Source: Actinomycetota bacterium (GTDB lineage Bacteria > Actinomycetota > Thermoleophilia > Solirubrobacterales > Thermoleophilaceae). Taken from it: a stretch of DNA of 9,640 nt. The stretch lies in assembly GCA_005885165.1 (NCBI GenBank), contig VAXR01000086.1, forward strand, positions 16,189 through 25,828, in the 5' to 3' direction. Shown piece after piece: positions 7,035-9,640 of this stretch. The position numbers and the translations under genes are program-made. The notes under the pieces were generated by a model that ran no database searches, was not told the origin of the DNA, and worked only from the letters and a program-made list of their open reading frames with translations. Each line of letters opens with the position of its first letter. The stretch's first letter is position 1.

Positions 7035-8579
7035 GTGGAACAGGCCACCACCGAGAGGACAGAGGAGACCCAGGAGCGCCAGCAGGGCCAGGAGGGCGCC
7101 GGCCGCGACGCGAAGAATGTCGGGCGGATCGAGGAGATTCAGGGCGTCGTGATCGAGGCCGTCTTCCCCGACGCGCTGCCCGAGATCTACAACGCCCTCG
7201 AGGTCGACCTCGAGCAGTTCGGGGAGGAGGAGGGCGTGTCCGCGGGCACCGGTGGCGGCGGGAAGCTGATCTGCGAGGTGCAGCAGCACCTCGGCGACGA
7301 TCGCGTGCGCGCCGTGGCCATGGACACGACCGACGGGTTGACCCGAGGCACCGAGGTGCGTGACCTCGGCGGGCCGATCACCGTGCCCGTCGGACGGGAG
7401 ACGCTCGGGCGGCTCTTCAACCTGCTCGGCGAGCCGATCGACCAGGGCGATCCGGTCGAGACCGAGGAGCGCTGGCCGATCCACCGGCCGGCACCGGACG
7501 TCGAGAACCTCACGCCGACGCGCGAGATGTTCGAGACGGGTATCAAGGTGGTCGATCTCCTCGCGCCCTACGCGAAGGGCGGCAAGGTGGGGCTGTTCGG
7601 TGGCGCGGGCGTGGGCAAGACCGTCTTGATCCAGGAGCTGATCCACAACATCGCGACGGAGCACGGTGGCCTCTCGGCGTTCTGCGGCGTGGGCGAACGC
7701 TCGCGCGAGGGGAACGACCTCTGGATTGAGATGACGGAGTCCGGCGTGATCGACAAGACCGTCCTCGTCTTCGGCCAGATGAACGAGCCGCCCGGCGCGC
7801 GCATGCGCGTCGGGCTCTCCGGCCTCACGATGGCCGAGTACTTCCGCGAGGAGGGCGGTCAGGACGTGCTGCTCTTCATCGACAACATCTTCCGGTTCGT
7901 GCAGGCCGGCTCCGAGGTCTCGGCGCTGCTCGGGCGGATGCCGTCACAGGTCGGCTACCAGCCCACGCTCGAGACGGAGATGGGCGAGCTCCAGGAGCGG
8001 ATCACCTCGACCCGACGGGGCTCGGTCACGTCGGTGCAGGCGATCTACGTGCCGGCCGACGACCTGACGGACCCGGCGCCGGCGTCGGTGTTCGCGCACC
8101 TGAACGCCACGACGGTGCTCTCCCGGGCGATCTCCGAGAAGGGGATCTACCCGGCTGTGGACCCGCTCGACTCGACCTCCACGATCCTCAAGGCCGACAT
8201 CCTGGGCGAGGAGCACTACCAGGTCGCGACTCAGGTCAAGGAGGTACTCCAGCGCTACAAGGAGCTCCAGGACATCATCGCGATCCTCGGGATCGACGAG
8301 CTCTCGGACGAGGACAAGCAGACCGTCCAGCGGGCGCGCAAGATCGAGCGTTTCCTATCGCAGCCGTTCTTCGTGGCCGAGGCCTTCACCGGCTCGCCGG
8401 GAACGTACGTGAAGGTCGAGGACACGGTCCGCGGCTTCAAGGAGGTCATCGAGGGCAAGCACGACGACATCCCTGAGCGCGCCTTCTACATGAAGGGCAC
8501 GATCGACGAGGTGGTCGAGGCCGCGCGCGGCGAGCCGGCCGAGGAGGAGGAGAGCGGCGACGACGAGGCCGGGCAGTAG
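7035..8579 (+). CDS. atpD: F-type ATP synthase subunit beta (catalytic)
   Basis: Beta makes ATP from ADP and phosphate. The 514-residue protein shows Walker A GGAGVGKT (189-196), the catalytic glutamate E221 in GVGERSREGND (218-228), Walker B LLFIDN with D283, the ALLGRMPSQVGYQPTL segment and, in the C-terminal helical domain, DELSDED (421-427), the lever motif usually written DELSEED. It is longer than the ~460-residue E. coli protein at three places. There is a polar N-terminal extension of about 28 residues (Glu, Gln and Thr rich). An insert in the N-terminal barrel around EQFGEEEGVSAGTGGGG (60-76) comes next. The third is an acidic C-terminal tail (about 499-514). GTG at 7035 is preceded by AAGGAG (7022-7027) at seven bases, a good site that supports this start. 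Catalytic residues are intact. Confidence 0.98.
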   Translation: MEQATTERTEETQERQQGQEGAGRDAKNVGRIEEIQGVVIEAVFPDALPEIYNALEVDLEQFGEEEGVSAGTGGGGKLICEVQQHLGDDRVRAVAMDTTDGLTRGTEVRDLGGPITVPVGRETLGRLFNLLGEPIDQGDPVETEERWPIHRPAPDVENLTPTREMFETGIKVVDLLAPYAKGGKVGLFGGAGVGKTVLIQELIHNIATEHGGLSAFCGVGERSREGNDLWIEMTESGVIDKTVLVFGQMNEPPGARMRVGLSGLTMAEYFREEGGQDVLLFIDNIFRFVQAGSEVSALLGRMPSQVGYQPTLETEMGELQERITSTRRGSVTSVQAIYVPADDLTDPAPASVFAHLNATTVLSRAISEKGIYPAVDPLDSTSTILKADILGEEHYQVATQVKEVLQRYKELQDIIAILGIDELSDEDKQTVQRARKIERFLSQPFFVAEAFTGSPGTYVKVEDTVRGFKEVIEGKHDDIPERAFYMKGTIDEVVEAARGEPAEEEESGDDEAGQ

Positions 8580-8588
8580 GGCGAGGCC

Positions 8589-9002
8589 GTGGCGCGCACC
8601 AAGTTCAGAGCCGAGGTCCTGACGCCCGAGGGCCAGGTGTTCGACGACGAGGTCGAGATGGTCTCGACGCGCACGACCGTCGGCTCGATCGGGGTGCTTG
8701 CCAACCACGCCCCGCTGATGGCCATCCTCGACCCAACGGAGCTCCGCCTCTACAAGTCGGAGAGCGACGTCGTGCGGTTCGCGCAGGGCGAGGGCTACCT
8801 GCAGGTGGTCGACAACAGCGCTCTCGTGCTCGTCGAGGAGGCGATCGAGCCGGACAAGCTCGACCGGTCGGCGATCGAGTCGCGCTTGAAGGACGCGCGC
8901 GATTCGCTCGAGCAGGCCGAGGAGGGGAGCGAGGAGCGCAACCGCTGCGAGCGCGCGATCAGGCGCTACGAGGCCTTCCTGGAGGTCGGAGACGGCTCTT
9001 AG
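8589..9002 (+). CDS. atpC: F-type ATP synthase subunit epsilon
   Basis: Epsilon sits at the base of gamma and can inhibit ATP hydrolysis. The 137-residue protein has the normal length and two domains. The N-terminal beta sandwich (about 1-86) has the conserved VLTPEGQVF start (10-18) and the IGVLANHAPLMAIL motif (34-47). A C-terminal helical hairpin (about 88-132) follows, with helices on either side of EEGSEE (111-116). In Bacillus-type epsilon an (I/L)DxxRA motif binds ATP; here the equivalent is LDRSAI (91-96), without the Arg-Ala. GTG at 8589 lies nine bases after the atpD stop with GAGG just upstream. Its TAG (9000-9002) is immediately followed by the stop of the convergent transporter gene, with no terminator space between them. 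Confidence 0.95.
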   Translation: MARTKFRAEVLTPEGQVFDDEVEMVSTRTTVGSIGVLANHAPLMAILDPTELRLYKSESDVVRFAQGEGYLQVVDNSALVLVEEAIEPDKLDRSAIESRLKDARDSLEQAEEGSEERNRCERAIRRYEAFLEVGDGS

Positions 9003-9640
9003 CTAGTCGGGCGCGCGGGCGGCGCCGCGGATCGTGCGGACCGACTGCCAGGTGATCCGCAGGATCGCCAGGGTGATCAGGAGGCCGATGATCGGGTCGG
9101 CCAGGCGGGCGCCGAGCGCCACCACCGCGGCGCTCGCGACGACGGCGAGGCTCACCAGGCCGTCGACCCGTGCGTGCTGGCCGTCCGCGATCAGCGCCGC
9201 GCTGTTCAGCCGGCGGCCCGCGCCGAGCCGGATGCGCGCGGCCACCTCGTTCCCGGCGAACCCCGCCACGCCTGCGAGCGCGAGCGCGAGCAGGTGCTCG
9301 ACGCGGGCGGGATGAACGATACGGTCGACCGCGAGGACCCAGGCCACGATGGCGCTCACGAAGATCGCGGCCACGACGAACCAGCCGGCGCGCTGCTCGG
9401 CGCTTCGGGAGCGAAGGATGAACGCCGCGCCGAGCGGGATCGCGGTGAGAGCGTCGCCGGCGTTGTGGATCAGGTCGGCGAGCAGCGCGATGCTGCCGGT
9501 GGCGACGTAGATCGCGGCTTGGAGCAACGCGGTGGCGCCGAGCACGGCCAGGCTGCGGCCGACCGACGCGAGGCCGTCGCGCGAGCGGGCGATAGCGGGG
9601 TCCACGAGCCCGTGGCCGTGGGCGTGCCCGTGCTCGTGGG
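9003..9640 (-). CDS. Cation diffusion facilitator (CDF) metal transporter, 5' end cut off, no C-terminal domain
   Basis: CDF proteins export divalent metals such as Zn2+ in exchange for protons. On the minus strand 211 residues are visible. The first eleven, at the right edge, alternate His with Gly, Ala or Glu (HEHGHAHGHG), a typical cytosolic metal-binding leader, so the true start lies outside the window; the GTG at 9605 is internal. Six membrane helices follow. The two intramembrane metal sites are both HxxxD: HNAGD (visible residues 58-62) in helix 2 and HARVD (155-159) in helix 5. His in helix 2 is usual for zinc-type members. DPIIGLLI marks helix 6, and the protein ends only about 20 residues later. 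The ~80-residue cytoplasmic dimerisation domain of classical CDFs is therefore missing; such short members are known. It converges on atpC with no gap. The substrate is inferred, not shown. Confidence 0.9.
   Translation of the reverse strand, partial: HEHGHAHGHGLVDPAIARSRDGLASVGRSLAVLGATALLQAAIYVATGSIALLADLIHNAGDALTAIPLGAAFILRSRSAEQRAGWFVVAAIFVSAIVAWVLAVDRIVHPARVEHLLALALAGVAGFAGNEVAARIRLGAGRRLNSAALIADGQHARVDGLVSLAVVASAAVVALGARLADPIIGLLITLAILRITWQSVRTIRGAARAPD

Overview
The window is very GC-rich and gene-dense. It uses many GTG starts and holds one complete F-type ATP synthase operon with three lipid- or metal-transport genes on the other strand around it. The subunit sequences (separate b and delta genes, a long acidic alpha tail, proton-type c subunit) and the base composition fit a high-GC actinobacterial lineage. 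Thermoleophilia (Solirubrobacterales or Gaiellales relatives) is my best guess, but that is an inference from resemblance and was not tested.

Layout. Positions 1-604 (minus) hold the N-terminal two thirds or so of undecaprenyl-diphosphatase UppP, which runs off the left edge. Positions 614-1309 (minus) hold a DedA-family membrane protein in the same reading frame, directly upstream of uppP. Together they look like an undecaprenyl-phosphate recycling pair. Positions 1310-1478 are the only real intergenic region. It lies between the divergent dedA and atp transcription units and holds weak promoter-like hexamers and a nested inverted repeat at 1407-1454.

Positions 1479-9002 (plus) carry atpZ-like, atpI-like, atpB, atpE, atpF, atpH, atpA, atpG, atpD and atpC in the classical order. 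Stop/start junctions overlap by 1 or 4 bases or are separated by at most 17, so this is one translationally coupled operon. Subunits a, c and b form the membrane Fo part, delta and b the peripheral stalk, alpha3beta3 the catalytic head, and gamma-epsilon the rotor stalk. All catalytic signatures are present: Walker A in alpha and beta, the beta catalytic Glu, the alpha arginine finger, the a-subunit Arg and the c-subunit Glu. The enzyme should be functional and H+-coupled. Positions 9003-9640 (minus) hold a cation diffusion facilitator whose stop codon abuts that of atpC with no spacer and whose 5' end runs off the right edge.

The window is mainly conserved core machinery and I do not see an unknown system in it. 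The points most worth a second look are the in-frame dedA-uppP junction, the nested inverted repeat before the operon, the acidic extensions on alpha, beta and gamma, and the cation transporter that lacks a C-terminal domain.
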